A stretch of 64,000 nucleotides of DNA from Hymenobacter nitidus (GCF_020447315.1 NZ_JAJADQ010000008.1:62001-126000); one strand, 5' to 3'. Counted from the first letter of the stretch, positions 17,619 through 27,472 are shown. The notes: a model not told the origin generated them from the letters alone. Made by a program: numbers and translations.

Positions 17619-18587
17619 ATGAGAACAACTACCACTTCCCTGCTGTGGGCAGCCCTGCTCGGCGTGTCCCTGAGTGCCTGCCAGAAAGAGCAGCACAACC
17701 TGCCCGAGCCCACTCAGCAGGACAGTAGCGTCCGGGGCCTCGACCCGGTGGTACAGGCCGGCAACCTGCGCATTCAGGGCCAGCTCGACTCGACCATTGC
17801 CTTTGCCAACACGAACCCCGCGCTGAACCTGAAGCTGGTGTCCTACTCATTTCGCAACCGGCTGACGAGCGCCCAGGAAGTGGATGCCGCCAAAGCCCGC
17901 ATCATGGACGCCGGCAGCGTGATTCCGGTGTACGGCGACCTGCAAAAAGCCGGGAAAGGCACCCAGACGCCCTCTTTTGAGCTGGTGAGTCTGCAGGAAA
18001 GTGCCCGGCAGGCCGGTAGCAGCGCCAGCAACGCGCAGGCCGGCATCAGCGACTACCTCAGCAAAACAGTGCAGCCCGGTCTGGGCCAGGTCGAGCTGAT
18101 CTGGGAGCGGGACGGGCAGCAGTTTACCTCGCTCTGCCTCTATAATGAGAAAGGGCTGGTGTACGACAATATCCTGGCTAACCTGTTTACCATCAAGGAT
18201 GAAATGGGTACGGTAAAGGCCAGTGAGCAGGCCAAAGTCACCACGTCGGCCTTCACGGCCACGGCCGTCAACTTCGATATTAACTGGGTGTGGGGCAGCC
18301 AGCGGGGCCACATCACCGTGAAGCACACCATCCTGTACGCCAGCGGCCGAATCACGACGAACTCCGGCACGGCTTCGGCCTGGATGTCGGCCGGTTCGGC
18401 CCAGGCCCGGCAGCAGCGCTACGTGCTGCGCGCCACCTACGCCCAGCTGACGTGGGCCTACGGCTGGGCAACGCCCACGGCCAACTTCAGCTTCAGCTAC
18501 TCGGGCAGCCCGGTCAAAATCGACGCTTCGGTGTCGGGTGTGGGCTCCAAAGGCCAGGGTGAGGGCATCCATACTATCTACCTGTAA
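17619..18587 (+). CDS. Lipoprotein of unknown function
   Basis: 322 residues starting MRTTTTSLLWAALLGVSLSACQKE, an SpII signal with lipobox LSAC. The mature protein is mixed alpha/beta, with a helical stretch rich in Gln and Ala in the middle (LQESARQAGSSASNAQAG) and a Trp/Tyr-rich beta C-terminal half (VWGSQRGHITVKHTILYASG, LTWAYGWATPTANFSFSYSG). No motif identifies a family. It should sit on the periplasmic face or the cell surface. It is monocistronic: an AT-rich leader precedes it and a strong terminator follows. Confidence 0.8.
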   Translation: MRTTTTSLLWAALLGVSLSACQKEQHNLPEPTQQDSSVRGLDPVVQAGNLRIQGQLDSTIAFANTNPALNLKLVSYSFRNRLTSAQEVDAAKARIMDAGSVIPVYGDLQKAGKGTQTPSFELVSLQESARQAGSSASNAQAGISDYLSKTVQPGLGQVELIWERDGQQFTSLCLYNEKGLVYDNILANLFTIKDEMGTVKASEQAKVTTSAFTATAVNFDINWVWGSQRGHITVKHTILYASGRITTNSGTASAWMSAGSAQARQQRYVLRATYAQLTWAYGWATPTANFSFSYSGSPVKIDASVSGVGSKGQGEGIHTIYL

Positions 18588-18628
18588 GCCCGGCCCCGCC
18601 GCGAAATAGCGGCGCCCGACCACCATAC

Positions 18629-18676
18629 ACTACTCCGGTAAAGAGGCACGCTTCTTTGCCGGAGTAGTTTTGTTTT
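18629..18676 (+). terminator. Rho-independent terminator
   Basis: A 10-base outer stem (18629-18638 and 18659-18668) followed by a T-rich tail at 18666-18676, 41 bases after the lipoprotein stop codon. Confidence 0.85.
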
Positions 18677-18760
18677 CGGCCTGCTTCGGCTGAATGTGGC
18701 CCCGCGTTGCTTGGCAGCCGGGCATTTGCCTACTTGCGCGTGTCTGACCCTGCCCATCCC

Positions 18761-19687
18761 ATGCAATCTGCCACCACCGTTTTTCTTGTCCGGCCCGTCC
18801 GCTTCTCATTTAATCCCGAAACGGCCGCGTCCAACCATTTCCAGCAGTCCATAGCCGGCCTGACCGACGCGCAGGTGCAGGAAAAGGCGTTTGCTGAGTT
18901 TGATGCCCTAGTCGAGAAGCTGCGGGCCAGGGGCATGCGGGTGCTCGTGTTCGATGATACTGTGGAGCCCGCCAAGCCCGACGCGGTGTTTCCCAACAAC
19001 TGGGGCTCCTTTCACGCCGACGGCCGCGTGCTGCTCTACCCCATGTGCGCCCCCAACCGCCGCCCCGAGCGGCGCCCCGATATTCTGGCCCAACTCAGCC
19101 AGGAGTTCGAGCTGGGCGAAGTCGTGGATTTGTCGCACCGCGAGCAGCAGAACCGGTTTCTGGAAGGTACCGGCAGCCTCATTTTCGACCACCAGCACCG
19201 CCTCGTCTACGCCTGCCTGTCGGCCCGCACCGAGGCGGGCCTGCTGGCCGAAGCCGCCGCCCGGCTGGGCTATCAGCCCGTGGCTTTTCATGCCCACGAC
19301 GCGCAGGGGGAGCTTATTTACCACACCAACGTAATGATGTGCATAGGCGCCGAATTCGCCGTGGTGTGCCTCGACAGCATAACCGACGCCGCCGAGCGGG
19401 CTACCGTGGTGAATTCCCTGACAGCCACGGGCCACGAAATCGTGGCTATTTCGCTGGCCCAGGTTGGCGAGTTTGCCGGCAATATGCTTACGCTGCAGCC
19501 CGCCGGTCCGGCCCGTGAGCTGCTGGCCATGTCGCAGCGCGCTTACGATGCCCTCACGCCGGCGCAGCGCACCACGCTGGGCCGCTACTGCGAGCTGCTG
19601 CCGCTGCCTATTCCCACCATCGAAACCATCGGGGGCGGCAGTGCGCGCTGCATGCTGGCGGAGGTGTTTTTGCCGGTAAAATCCTGA
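18761..19687 (+). CDS. ctlX: CtlX-type citrulline/arginine hydrolase (amidinotransferase fold)
   Basis: 308 residues from ATG 18761. It belongs to the arginine deiminase/amidinotransferase superfamily: the N-terminal VRPVRFSFNPETAASNHFQ and the PDAVFPNNWGSFHADGR block, then EGTGSLIFDH, YHTNVMMCIG with the catalytic-type His, and a C-terminal Cys297 in GGGSARCMLAE that would be the nucleophile. This matches the citrulline-utilisation hydrolase-type (CtlX) branch. It presumably hydrolyses a guanidino or ureido amino acid in the cytoplasm; the exact substrate is inferred from the family name only. The next gene begins 26 bases later on the same strand. Confidence 0.88.
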   Translation: MQSATTVFLVRPVRFSFNPETAASNHFQQSIAGLTDAQVQEKAFAEFDALVEKLRARGMRVLVFDDTVEPAKPDAVFPNNWGSFHADGRVLLYPMCAPNRRPERRPDILAQLSQEFELGEVVDLSHREQQNRFLEGTGSLIFDHQHRLVYACLSARTEAGLLAEAAARLGYQPVAFHAHDAQGELIYHTNVMMCIGAEFAVVCLDSITDAAERATVVNSLTATGHEIVAISLAQVGEFAGNMLTLQPAGPARELLAMSQRAYDALTPAQRTTLGRYCELLPLPIPTIETIGGGSARCMLAEVFLPVKS

Positions 19688-19713
19688 TTCGAAACGCCTT
19701 TTATCTCGCTGCC

Positions 19714-20520
19714 ATGACGACCAGCCCAGATTACCTCGACCTGAACCGCGCCCTCTGGAACGCCCGTACGGCCCCGCACCTGGCCTCCGACTTCTACGCC
19801 GTGGAGGCATTCAAAGCGGGTAAATCGTCGTTGAACGGCATCGAGCTGGCCCAGCTGGGCGACGTGGCCGGGCAGCGGATTCTGCACCTGCAGTGCCACT
19901 TCGGGCAGGACAGCCTCTCGCTGGCCCGCCTGGGCGCCCAGGTTACCGGCGTCGACTTGTCGGATGCGGCTATTGCGGCGGCCCGCAGCCTGAGTGCCGA
20001 GCTGGGTGTGCCAGCCGAGTTCATCTGTTGCGACGTGCACGCGCTGCCCCAGCATTTGCCCGATACTGAGCCGTTTGATATGGTGTATATGACCTACGGC
20101 GTGCTGAACTGGTGGCCCGACCTGGCCCGCTGGGCCGCGCTGGTGCACCGCTACTTGCGGCCCGGCGGCCGGCTGGTGCTCGTCGAGTTTCACCCCCTGG
20201 TGTGGATGTTCGACAACGACTTTACGCACCTGCAATACAGCTACTTCAACGCCGGGCCCATCGAGGAAACAGAAGTGGGCACCTACGCCGACCCTGCGGC
20301 CGGCATCGTGCACCAGTCCGTAACCTGGAACCACGGCCTGGGCGAAGTGCTCGGTAGCCTGCTGCACCAGGGCCTGCAGCTCGTCAGCTTTGCCGAGTAC
20401 GACTTCTCACCCTACAACTGCTTTGCCCACACCGTCGCCCAGCCCGACGGCACCTTCCGCATCGGCCCGCTCGGCAACCGGGTGCCGCTGGTGTATTCGG
20501 TGGTGGCGGTGAAGCCGTGA
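19714..20520 (+). CDS. Class I SAM-dependent methyltransferase
   Basis: 268 residues. Motif I is ILHLQCHFGQDSLSLARLGA, motif II VTGVDLSDAAIAAAR, and motif III/IV FDMVYMTYGVLNWWPDL followed by RYLRPGGRLVLVEFHP. The HLQCHFG variant of motif I is usual in the UbiE/Tam-like bacterial methyltransferases of this type. The acceptor is unknown. It lies 26 bases after ctlX, so the two are likely one transcript that ends at the terminator at 20576. Confidence 0.88.
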   Translation: MTTSPDYLDLNRALWNARTAPHLASDFYAVEAFKAGKSSLNGIELAQLGDVAGQRILHLQCHFGQDSLSLARLGAQVTGVDLSDAAIAAARSLSAELGVPAEFICCDVHALPQHLPDTEPFDMVYMTYGVLNWWPDLARWAALVHRYLRPGGRLVLVEFHPLVWMFDNDFTHLQYSYFNAGPIEETEVGTYADPAAGIVHQSVTWNHGLGEVLGSLLHQGLQLVSFAEYDFSPYNCFAHTVAQPDGTFRIGPLGNRVPLVYSVVAVKP

Positions 20521-20575
20521 GGACTGGGTGGAGTGGTATTGCTAAGCCACTGATTACCCAAGAGTCTAGTACGAG

Positions 20576-20608
20576 AAAAGCCTCCTGACAGAGCGTCAGG
20601 AGGCTTTT
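20576..20608. terminator. Bidirectional rho-independent terminator
   Basis: A perfect 14-base inverted repeat (20576-20589 and 20595-20608, loop 5) that begins with AAAA and ends with TTTT serves both the methyltransferase gene and the convergent mqo gene. Confidence 0.9.
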
Positions 20609-20626
20609 GCTACTAAAACCAAAAGC

Positions 20627-22150
20627 CTAATTTCCAGAAGCCGGGGCCGTTTCGGTGAGGCCGAGCACAGTGCTGGTGTGGGCGCGCACCTGCTCCAGCA
20701 GCTGGGGGTTGTCGTTGAGCTTTTGGCCGAAGGAAGGAATCATTTCCCTGAACCGGGCCTGCCACTCGGGCGAGGCACCCTGGGCCGGAAAGCACTTCTG
20801 GATGAGGCCAACCATAATGGAAACCGCCGTGGAAGCGCCCGGCGAAGCCCCGAGCAAGGCCGCAATGGAGCCATCGGCGGCACTCACGACTTCGGTACCG
20901 AACTCCAGCACGCCGCCTTCCTTCTCGTGCTTCTTGATGACCTGCACCCGCTGGCCCGCAATTTCCAGCTCCCAGTCCTGGGAGCGGGCATTGGGCAAAT
21001 ACTCCTTCAGGGCGGCCAGGCGGTCTTCGGGCGACTGGCGTACCTGGTTGATGAGGTAGCGCGTGAGCGGAATGTTCTTGAGGCCGGCAATAATCATGGG
21101 GCGCAGGTTGCCGGCCCGGATGGAGGCGGGCAGATCCAGGAATGAGCCTTTTTTCAGGAACTTGGTGCTAAAGCCCGCGTAGGGCCCAAACAGCAGCTCC
21201 CGCTGGCCATTAATCATGCGCGAATCGAGGTGGGGCACCGACATGGGCGGCGAGCCCACGGCCGCCTTGCCGTACACTTTGGCCTGATGCCGCGCAATGA
21301 CTTCGGGGTTGACGCACTTCAGCCACTGCCCGCTCACGGGGAAGCCGCCGAAGCCATGGCCCTCCGGAATATCCGACTTTTCGAGCAGGGTGAGCGAGCC
21401 GCCGCCAGCCCCGATGAAGACGAACTTGGCCGTTACTTTCCGGCTCTGGCCCGTGAGGCGGTCGGTGGCTTTCACGCGCCACTGGCCGTCGTCGCGACGC
21501 TTTAGCTTGGTGACTTCGTGGTTGAAGTGGAACGTGACGCCCGGCTTTTCTTGCAGCAGGTAGAACATGCCGCGAGTCAGGGAGCCGAAGTTCACGTCGG
21601 TGCCCAGGCTCATGTTGGTGGCGGCCACCTGCTGGTTTGGGTCGCGGCCTTCCATCACCAGGGGCATCCACTGGGCTATCTGCTGACGGTCTTCGGAATA
21701 CTCCATGCCCTCGAACAAGGGCGACTGGGTAAGGGCCGCATGGCGCTTGCGCAGGTACTCCACGTTGTCGGGGCCCCACACGAAGCTCATGTGCGGAATG
21801 TGGTTGATGAAGCGCTGGAGCTCCTTCACGGCATATTTCTCGGCCAGGAACGTCCAGAACTGCTTCGATACCTCGAACGACTCGGCAATGCCGATGGCCT
21901 TGCTGATGTCGATGGAGCCGTCGGGGCGCTGGGGCGTGTAGTTCAGCTCGCAGAAGGCCGAGTGGCCAGTGCCAGCGTTATTCCAGGCATCGGAGCTTTC
22001 GGCGGCGGCCACATCCAGGCGCTCCAGCACGGTAATGGTCAGATCGGGTTGTAACTCCTTGAGCATCATGCCCAGCGTGGCACTCATGATGCCGGCGCCG
22101 ATGAGCACAACATCGACGGTGCTTTCGGTTGAGTTAGCGGTAGTATTCAT
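20627..22150 (-). CDS. mqo: Malate:quinone oxidoreductase
   Basis: 507 residues from ATG 22150. This FAD enzyme oxidises malate to oxaloacetate at the cytoplasmic face of the membrane and passes electrons to quinone, replacing or supplementing malate dehydrogenase in the TCA cycle. The FAD site VVLIGAGIMSATLGMML and the family signature ERLDVAAAESSDAWNNAGTGHSAFCELNYTP are intact, as are FVWGPDNVEYL and GASPGASTAVSIMVGL. The length matches the family (~500). Monocistronic; it is followed by a bidirectional terminator. Confidence 0.97.
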   Translation of the reverse strand: MNTTANSTESTVDVVLIGAGIMSATLGMMLKELQPDLTITVLERLDVAAAESSDAWNNAGTGHSAFCELNYTPQRPDGSIDISKAIGIAESFEVSKQFWTFLAEKYAVKELQRFINHIPHMSFVWGPDNVEYLRKRHAALTQSPLFEGMEYSEDRQQIAQWMPLVMEGRDPNQQVAATNMSLGTDVNFGSLTRGMFYLLQEKPGVTFHFNHEVTKLKRRDDGQWRVKATDRLTGQSRKVTAKFVFIGAGGGSLTLLEKSDIPEGHGFGGFPVSGQWLKCVNPEVIARHQAKVYGKAAVGSPPMSVPHLDSRMINGQRELLFGPYAGFSTKFLKKGSFLDLPASIRAGNLRPMIIAGLKNIPLTRYLINQVRQSPEDRLAALKEYLPNARSQDWELEIAGQRVQVIKKHEKEGGVLEFGTEVVSAADGSIAALLGASPGASTAVSIMVGLIQKCFPAQGASPEWQARFREMIPSFGQKLNDNPQLLEQVRAHTSTVLGLTETAPASGN

Positions 22151-22265
22151 AAGGGGGGACGTAGCAAAGAGGTAGGCAAAGGGTATTGACTACGGCGAAA
22201 AGCGAAAAAAGGGTCTTTTGTTGCCGAAAAACTCCCGGCCTGCCGCGGCCGAAGCTCCCAAGCGC

Positions 22266-23678
22266 CTAGCGTTCCGGCTGTTGGTCGGCTTTGCTAAGGC
22301 GGTAGCCCACCGTGGCATTCAGCAGCCAGAAGCGGCCCGTGTAGCTGGGCGCATAATAGCCGCCGGTGGAGCCGAGGGAGGTAGGCTCCTGCACGGCCAG
22401 CTCATCCTGGTACGCGTTTGCGTAGTGGGCGCGCACATCCAGCGCCGTAGTAAAGCGGTTCTGGCGCAAGCCTACTTCCAGGTAGGGCAGGGAGCTGCCC
22501 ACGCCATCGAAGCCCCGGAAGGAGTTGTTTCCCTTGTTTACCGCCAAAAAAGCGCCGCTGCCGGGTACCTGCACGCCGCCGGCGCCCGTGCGGGGCTGAC
22601 CGTCGCCGTAGCGCAGACTGGTTTCGTTCACTTGCATTAGGTCCAGGGCCAGGCCCGTGCCCACGAACAGGCGCCGTGTGGTCTGGCCCAGGGGCACGAA
22701 GTAGCGCACACCCAGTCGGGCCGTGTACACAATGCCTTTCCAGCGGTACTCGCCAGCGGGCAGAGGGCCCTGGGCCGCCACCGACCCCGATTTGCCGACC
22801 GTATTCACCGTCAGGTCGCCGTGCAGGGCGGTGGTGCGGCTGGCAAACAACAGGTCGGCATACAGGCCCCCGATGGGGTGGGGGCGGCTGGCCACGTTCA
22901 GGCCATCGAGCGAGTAGCCTTCCTCCGAGCGTTCATCCTGGCGGTGCAGCACGTAGCTGTTCAGCTGCACCCCGGCCAGCACGCCCGCGTCCAGGGCCAC
23001 GCTGCGGCGGCGCCTAGTTGGGGTCAGGTAGCTGGCTACGGCCTGTTTCGTGCCCGAGCAGCTCTGGTTGTAAGCCTGTACCACGGCGGCCAGATCGGGA
23101 GCAGTGAATCTGGCGGTAGCAACAGCCTGGGTGGCGGCGGGGCAGTCACTGAAAAACACCGCGAGCTGGCTGCGGTAGTTGTTGGCATCCACGTACGTGC
23201 GGCGGCCCTGGGCATCTGGCCGCACCAGGCGGCGCTCGGTCAGCTCGATGTAGCCCTGGGTTTCGCGGCGCACGAAATAGTGAGTGGCCCCGGGCGTGAC
23301 GAGGCGCAGCAGCGGGGCGGGGCCTTCCACCAGCACTTCGGCAAAGATGGTTTCGGGGCGCTGGTCGGGGGCTTTGTCCTGGGTCAGGTAGGTGGCGCGG
23401 GTTTCGGCGGTGCGGTCCACGGGCAGCAACTCACTGCGGAAGTAGCGGCCCCCGGTCAGGCGAAACAGGCGCAGCTGCTCGGGCCCGTAGGTGGTGACAG
23501 CCGCGGCCGGTGCGTTCCGGAACCGAACCTTTGTGGGCGTTTCCACCCAGTGGCTGTTTTCGATTTCACCCCGCAGGGTATCGTTGGCGACGGTTACGAG
23601 CAAGCCGGGCTCAAAGGCCTGGGCCTGGCTGAGCGTTGTGAGAAAGACGAGGGAAACCGTAAGTAACAGAGTGCGCAT
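22266..23678 (-). CDS. Outer-membrane beta-barrel protein of unknown function
   Basis: 470 residues from ATG 23678 (MRTLLLTVSLVFLTTLSQAQAF, Sec signal with AQA cleavage). The N-terminal half (ANDTLRGEIENSHWVETPTKVRFR...) resembles the soluble domain often seen in Bacteroidota proteins that respond to a transporter; the second half alternates aromatic/polar residues in strands (LDAGVLAGVQLNSYVLH, YTARLGVRYFVPLG, LPYLEVGLRQNRFT, FWLLNATVGYRLSK), as in an outer-membrane barrel ending with an aromatic-rich strand. Function unknown. The longer frame to 23738 would place the signal peptide internally and was not used. Confidence 0.75.
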   Translation of the reverse strand: MRTLLLTVSLVFLTTLSQAQAFEPGLLVTVANDTLRGEIENSHWVETPTKVRFRNAPAAAVTTYGPEQLRLFRLTGGRYFRSELLPVDRTAETRATYLTQDKAPDQRPETIFAEVLVEGPAPLLRLVTPGATHYFVRRETQGYIELTERRLVRPDAQGRRTYVDANNYRSQLAVFFSDCPAATQAVATARFTAPDLAAVVQAYNQSCSGTKQAVASYLTPTRRRRSVALDAGVLAGVQLNSYVLHRQDERSEEGYSLDGLNVASRPHPIGGLYADLLFASRTTALHGDLTVNTVGKSGSVAAQGPLPAGEYRWKGIVYTARLGVRYFVPLGQTTRRLFVGTGLALDLMQVNETSLRYGDGQPRTGAGGVQVPGSGAFLAVNKGNNSFRGFDGVGSSLPYLEVGLRQNRFTTALDVRAHYANAYQDELAVQEPTSLGSTGGYYAPSYTGRFWLLNATVGYRLSKADQQPER

Positions 23679-23860
23679 TGGGGCAAATAGCAGGCGGCGG
23701 ATAAGAAAAGCCAGGAAATGATTCGGCAAAATTGCCAAGAAAGACGCCCATTACAAAAGCGCCTGAACACCCGCCACCTGGGAGCCAGGCCAACAAAACG
23801 GGCGGGCAGCCGGTACTAGAAGTCTGTTTAAATAATCAGCCACGCTACTACTTCCGCAGT

Positions 23861-24601
23861 ATGAACCTAGCCGCAAATACCATTTTGATTACCGGAGGCG
23901 CCTCCGGCATTGGCCTGGCCCTGGCCGAGCGTTTTGTGCGGGCCGGCAGTGAGGTTATCGTCGTGGGGCGGCGCGAAGACAAGCTGCGCGAAGCCCAGGC
24001 CCAAGTGCCCGGCCTGCACACCCGGGTGTGCGACGTGGCCCAGGCCGCCGAGCGGACCGCCCTGCTGCAGTGGGTGCAACAAGAATTTCCGCAAGTGAAC
24101 GTGCTGCTCAACAACGCCGGCATCCAGAACCGCCTGCAGCTGGCCGACGACGCGGAGGACTGGGAAGCGCGCCGCCAGGAAATCGTTATCAATCTGGAGG
24201 CCCCGATTCACCTGGCCATGCTGTTTACTCCGCACCTGCGCGAGCAGCCCAACCCGGCCATTATAAACGTCACCTCGGGCCTGTCGTTTGCGCCGGCGGC
24301 ATTTGCGCCCATCTACAGCGCCACCAAAGCGGCTCTGCACTCCTTCACGCTGTCGTTGCGCCACCAGCTGGCCCAGTCCACCCCGATTCAGGTGCTGGAA
24401 ATCGTGCCGCCGGCCGTGAACACCGACCTGGGCGGGGCGGGCCTGCACACATTCGGCGTACCCGTCGATGCCTTTGCCGACTCCATTATGGAGCGCTTAG
24501 CCAACGGGGAGCAGGAAGTGGGCTATGGCACCTCTGAGGAAGCCCGCCAGGCTTCCCGCCAAGAGCTGGACGCCCGTTTCCAGCTGATAAACAACCGCTA
24601 A
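23861..24601 (+). CDS. Short-chain dehydrogenase/reductase
   Basis: 246 residues from ATG 23861. Classical SDR features: TGGASGIG (residues 11-18), NNAG, the catalytic Ser in INVTSGLS and YSATK. The cofactor turn VVGRRED with arginines suggests NADP(H). It resembles the DltE-like SDR branch (VPPAVNTDLGG). The substrate is unknown. It has its own upstream AT-rich region and a terminator-like hairpin downstream. Confidence 0.92.
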   Translation: MNLAANTILITGGASGIGLALAERFVRAGSEVIVVGRREDKLREAQAQVPGLHTRVCDVAQAAERTALLQWVQQEFPQVNVLLNNAGIQNRLQLADDAEDWEARRQEIVINLEAPIHLAMLFTPHLREQPNPAIINVTSGLSFAPAAFAPIYSATKAALHSFTLSLRHQLAQSTPIQVLEIVPPAVNTDLGGAGLHTFGVPVDAFADSIMERLANGEQEVGYGTSEEARQASRQELDARFQLINNR

Positions 24602-24609
24602 CCCTGGTG

Positions 24610-24659
24610 GCAGCAAAGCCGGAGCAACCCAGAATTCCGAGTTGCTCCGGCTTTGCTGC
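24610..24659. terminator. Long hairpin between convergent genes
   Basis: A 19-base perfect inverted repeat (24610-24628 and 24641-24659) with a 12-base loop lies between the SDR and TonB-receptor stops. T-tracts are weak on both sides, but the position fits a bidirectional terminator. Confidence 0.75.
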
Positions 24660-24679
24660 GTGTTCCAAAAAACCGGCTG

Positions 24680-27472
24680 TTATTGCAGATTTACCAGTAG
24701 TCCCAGGAAAGCCAGCCGGCCAATCTGGGGGCCACCGATGATCTGCACGTTGTTGGCATTGAACAGATTGGACACGCCGGCCTGCAGCGTGGTAGCCAGC
24801 GCGGGCAGGGCGTAGCCCAGGTAGGCATCGGTGGAGCTGTAGCTGGCAATGTTGCCCGTGGCAAACGGCAGTTCCTGGCGGTGGCCCTCGGCCCAGCGGT
24901 AGTTCAGGGCGTAGGTCAGGTGGTGGAGCACTACCCCGTGGGCGCCCAGGTTGAATTTGTGCCGCGGCGTGTTGAAAAACGTCTGGAAGCCCGCGGGTAG
25001 GGTGCGGCGGTCCAGCACGTTGAGCGAGTAGTTGCCGGTCAGGTTCAGGGCCTTGCTCAGTTGGTAAGCCAGGCCCAGCGTGGCGCCCTGGGTGCGCACC
25101 TGCCGGGCGTTGTTGTACCAGGTAAAGATGATGCGTGTGGGCTTGGTGCGGTCCGTGAAGCCGGGTAGGCCTTCCTCAATCTGGGCCGGCGTGGGGCGGT
25201 TGCCATCCACGTTGCCCGCAAACGGCTGGCCCCCAATAAAGTCGTTGTAGGCGCTGCGGAAGTAGCTCACGTCGGCGTACAGCCGGGGCCGTAGCATGCC
25301 TTTGTAGCCGGCCTCCACGGTGGTCGAATGCTCCAGCTTCAGCGTGGGCAGCGCCATGGCAAAGGCCGAAAGCGGGATACCCGGCGTGCCGTACGGGTTG
25401 CCGGCCGCATCGGTGAAGCCGTAGCCCTGGAAGCCGTTGCCGATGTTGCCCAGCACGATAAACGAGGTGACGTCGGAGTGGGCGTACTGCTCCAGCTGGG
25501 AGGGGCTGCGGTAAGCCCCGGCGTAGCTAACCCGGAAGTTATGGCGCTGCTCGGCCCCGAACGAATACACGGCCGACGCGCGGGGCGACAACGCCGGGGA
25601 GAAGTTCTGGAAGTAGTCGGCGCGGCCGGCCAGGGCCAGCTTCAGGTGCTCGTTCAGCAAGGTCTGGGTCAGCTGTCCGTAGGCCCCAGACTCGTAGTTG
25701 CGGATGCGCGGCCGGTTGAAGTCGTCGAACAGCTTGCCGCCCGAACCCAGGCGGTATTCGCGGTAGGCCCCGCCCAGAATCAGGTCGGTGCCGAAGTCAG
25801 ACACCCGGAAGCTGCGCTGGGCGCTGATGTCGTTGAGAAAAGAGTTGAAGTTCTGCCGGGCGCCGCGGCCGGGCTGGTCGTCGGCAATAATCTGGGCGCG
25901 CAACGTGGCAAAGCGTGGGTCCGAGCTTTGCAGCTGGGTGGCATTGGCGGCCTGCTGGGCCAGGGCCAGGGCCTGGGGCTGCGTAGTGCCCGGCTGCCGG
26001 ATGGCCTCCGAATACGCCGAGTTATAGGTACTGAAATACAGCTGCGTATAACTCAAGGGGCCGTAGGGGCTGTTTTCCTGGGCCGTAGCGCCCAGCAGCA
26101 GGGCGCCGAGCTGGGCCAGCTCGTAGCTGCTGCCGGTGAAGTCTTCGGTGGAATAGGCCCGGATAAAGCCCCGGTTGCTCTTCAGCTCGGCCCGGTACTG
26201 GTTGGTACCCAAGTCTTTCACCCGAAAGCGGCTGATGTTCTGATACGTGGACGTGCCCGTGGCGCGCTTGGCTTCCACCGTCAGCTTCAGGTCGTCCTTA
26301 ATCAGGTAGGAAACGGCGCCCTGCAGGCGGTAAGACCTGGTTTTCTGGTCGGGACCGATAAGCTCCTGCTCCGTGAAGCCGGGCATATACGCCGTTTTGC
26401 CGTACAGGTCGGGGTGGGTGCCGCCGGGCAGCTGCTGCCTGGGGTCGGCCGTAAACTGAAAGCTCATTTCGCCCGAACGGTTTACCGCGTCGTAGCCCAG
26501 GGGCGAGCCCTGCGGGTTCAGGGAGGCCGAAGTAGCTTCGAAGTTGCGGGCAACCCAGTCGGTAGCCTGAAAGCCGCTGAGGTTAAATTTCACCGCCAGC
26601 TTTTGACCCAGTTTTTTGGCGTAGCGGAGTTGTCCGTCGAGCAGCTCGCGCTGGCCGCCGCGCAGGCGCACGCTCAGCCCGTCATACACAAACGGATCCT
26701 TGCTGTTGAACAACACGACCCCGCTCAGGGCGTTGGCTCCGTACAAAGCCGAGGCCGGGCCGTGAATCAGCTCGATGCTCTCCATGTCCAGCTCGGGGAT
26801 GCCCACCAGGTTGCCCGGGCTCAGGTTCAGACTCGGCAGGGCCGTGTCCATGTAGTCGACCAGCTGAATCACCCGCTCGCTCTTGGCCGTGTTGAAGCCC
26901 CGGGTGCTCACGCTGGTGAACAGCATCGAGGCCGAGTTCACATCCACGCCCGGCAGCTGGCCCAGCCCGGCCAGCACTTCCGGCGTGCTAATGCGCTCAA
27001 TCTGCCGGCCCGATACTTTATCAATCGTAACGGACGTGCGCAGGATGTTTTCCTCTACCCGCGAGGCCGATATTACAGTGGCATTTACGGCCGCCGCGCT
27101 GGGCGCCAGGGTCACGACCAGGTCATAGTCGGCTTCACTCAGCGTGATTTCCTGGGATTCGTAGCCCACGAAAGCTACCACCAGCGTCACGGAGCCTTTA
27201 TCGAAAGCTACAGGCAGGTGGAACCGGCCCAGCTCATTGGTGCTGGTGCCGATGAAAGAGCCTTTTATGAATACCGTGGCACCGGGCAAAACTTCGCCGC
27301 TGCTACTGAGTACCGTGCCGCCCACGGCCTCAGCTACCGAAACCGCCGGCTGGGCCGGAATAGGATGTTTTGAGGAAGTAGCGGAGGAGCGGGTTTTACT
27401 GGACTGCGCAACCGTAGGTCGGGCGGCTCCGGTAAGCAGCGCCGCCGCGATAAGAAAATAAAGATGTTGCAT
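24680..27472 (-). CDS. TonB-dependent outer-membrane receptor
   Basis: 930 residues. Signal peptide MQHLYFLIAAALLTGAARPTVAQ, then a carboxypeptidase-like regulatory domain (GGTVLSSSGEVLPGATVFIKGSF.. to VVAFVGYESQEITL), a plug domain (ISTPEVLAGLGQLPGVDV, TRGFNTAKSERVIQLVDYMD, IELIHGPASALYGANALSGVV) and a 22-stranded-type barrel that ends LAFLGLLVNLQ. Such receptors import siderophores, vitamins or oligosaccharides by a TonB-energised gate. No SusD partner is adjacent, which argues against a glycan-utilisation (SusC/D) system and is compatible with iron or cofactor uptake. Preceded by a 219-base promoter region with no gene. Confidence 0.95.
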   Translation of the reverse strand: MQHLYFLIAAALLTGAARPTVAQSSKTRSSATSSKHPIPAQPAVSVAEAVGGTVLSSSGEVLPGATVFIKGSFIGTSTNELGRFHLPVAFDKGSVTLVVAFVGYESQEITLSEADYDLVVTLAPSAAAVNATVISASRVEENILRTSVTIDKVSGRQIERISTPEVLAGLGQLPGVDVNSASMLFTSVSTRGFNTAKSERVIQLVDYMDTALPSLNLSPGNLVGIPELDMESIELIHGPASALYGANALSGVVLFNSKDPFVYDGLSVRLRGGQRELLDGQLRYAKKLGQKLAVKFNLSGFQATDWVARNFEATSASLNPQGSPLGYDAVNRSGEMSFQFTADPRQQLPGGTHPDLYGKTAYMPGFTEQELIGPDQKTRSYRLQGAVSYLIKDDLKLTVEAKRATGTSTYQNISRFRVKDLGTNQYRAELKSNRGFIRAYSTEDFTGSSYELAQLGALLLGATAQENSPYGPLSYTQLYFSTYNSAYSEAIRQPGTTQPQALALAQQAANATQLQSSDPRFATLRAQIIADDQPGRGARQNFNSFLNDISAQRSFRVSDFGTDLILGGAYREYRLGSGGKLFDDFNRPRIRNYESGAYGQLTQTLLNEHLKLALAGRADYFQNFSPALSPRASAVYSFGAEQRHNFRVSYAGAYRSPSQLEQYAHSDVTSFIVLGNIGNGFQGYGFTDAAGNPYGTPGIPLSAFAMALPTLKLEHSTTVEAGYKGMLRPRLYADVSYFRSAYNDFIGGQPFAGNVDGNRPTPAQIEEGLPGFTDRTKPTRIIFTWYNNARQVRTQGATLGLAYQLSKALNLTGNYSLNVLDRRTLPAGFQTFFNTPRHKFNLGAHGVVLHHLTYALNYRWAEGHRQELPFATGNIASYSSTDAYLGYALPALATTLQAGVSNLFNANNVQIIGGPQIGRLAFLGLLVNLQ

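Noticed and set aside
25328..27373. 681-codon plus-strand open frame opposite the TonB receptor gene
   Set aside because: It is a shadow frame of a high-GC gene; its translation is rich in Arg, Gly, Val and Gln with no domain, whereas the minus strand encodes a full TonB receptor.
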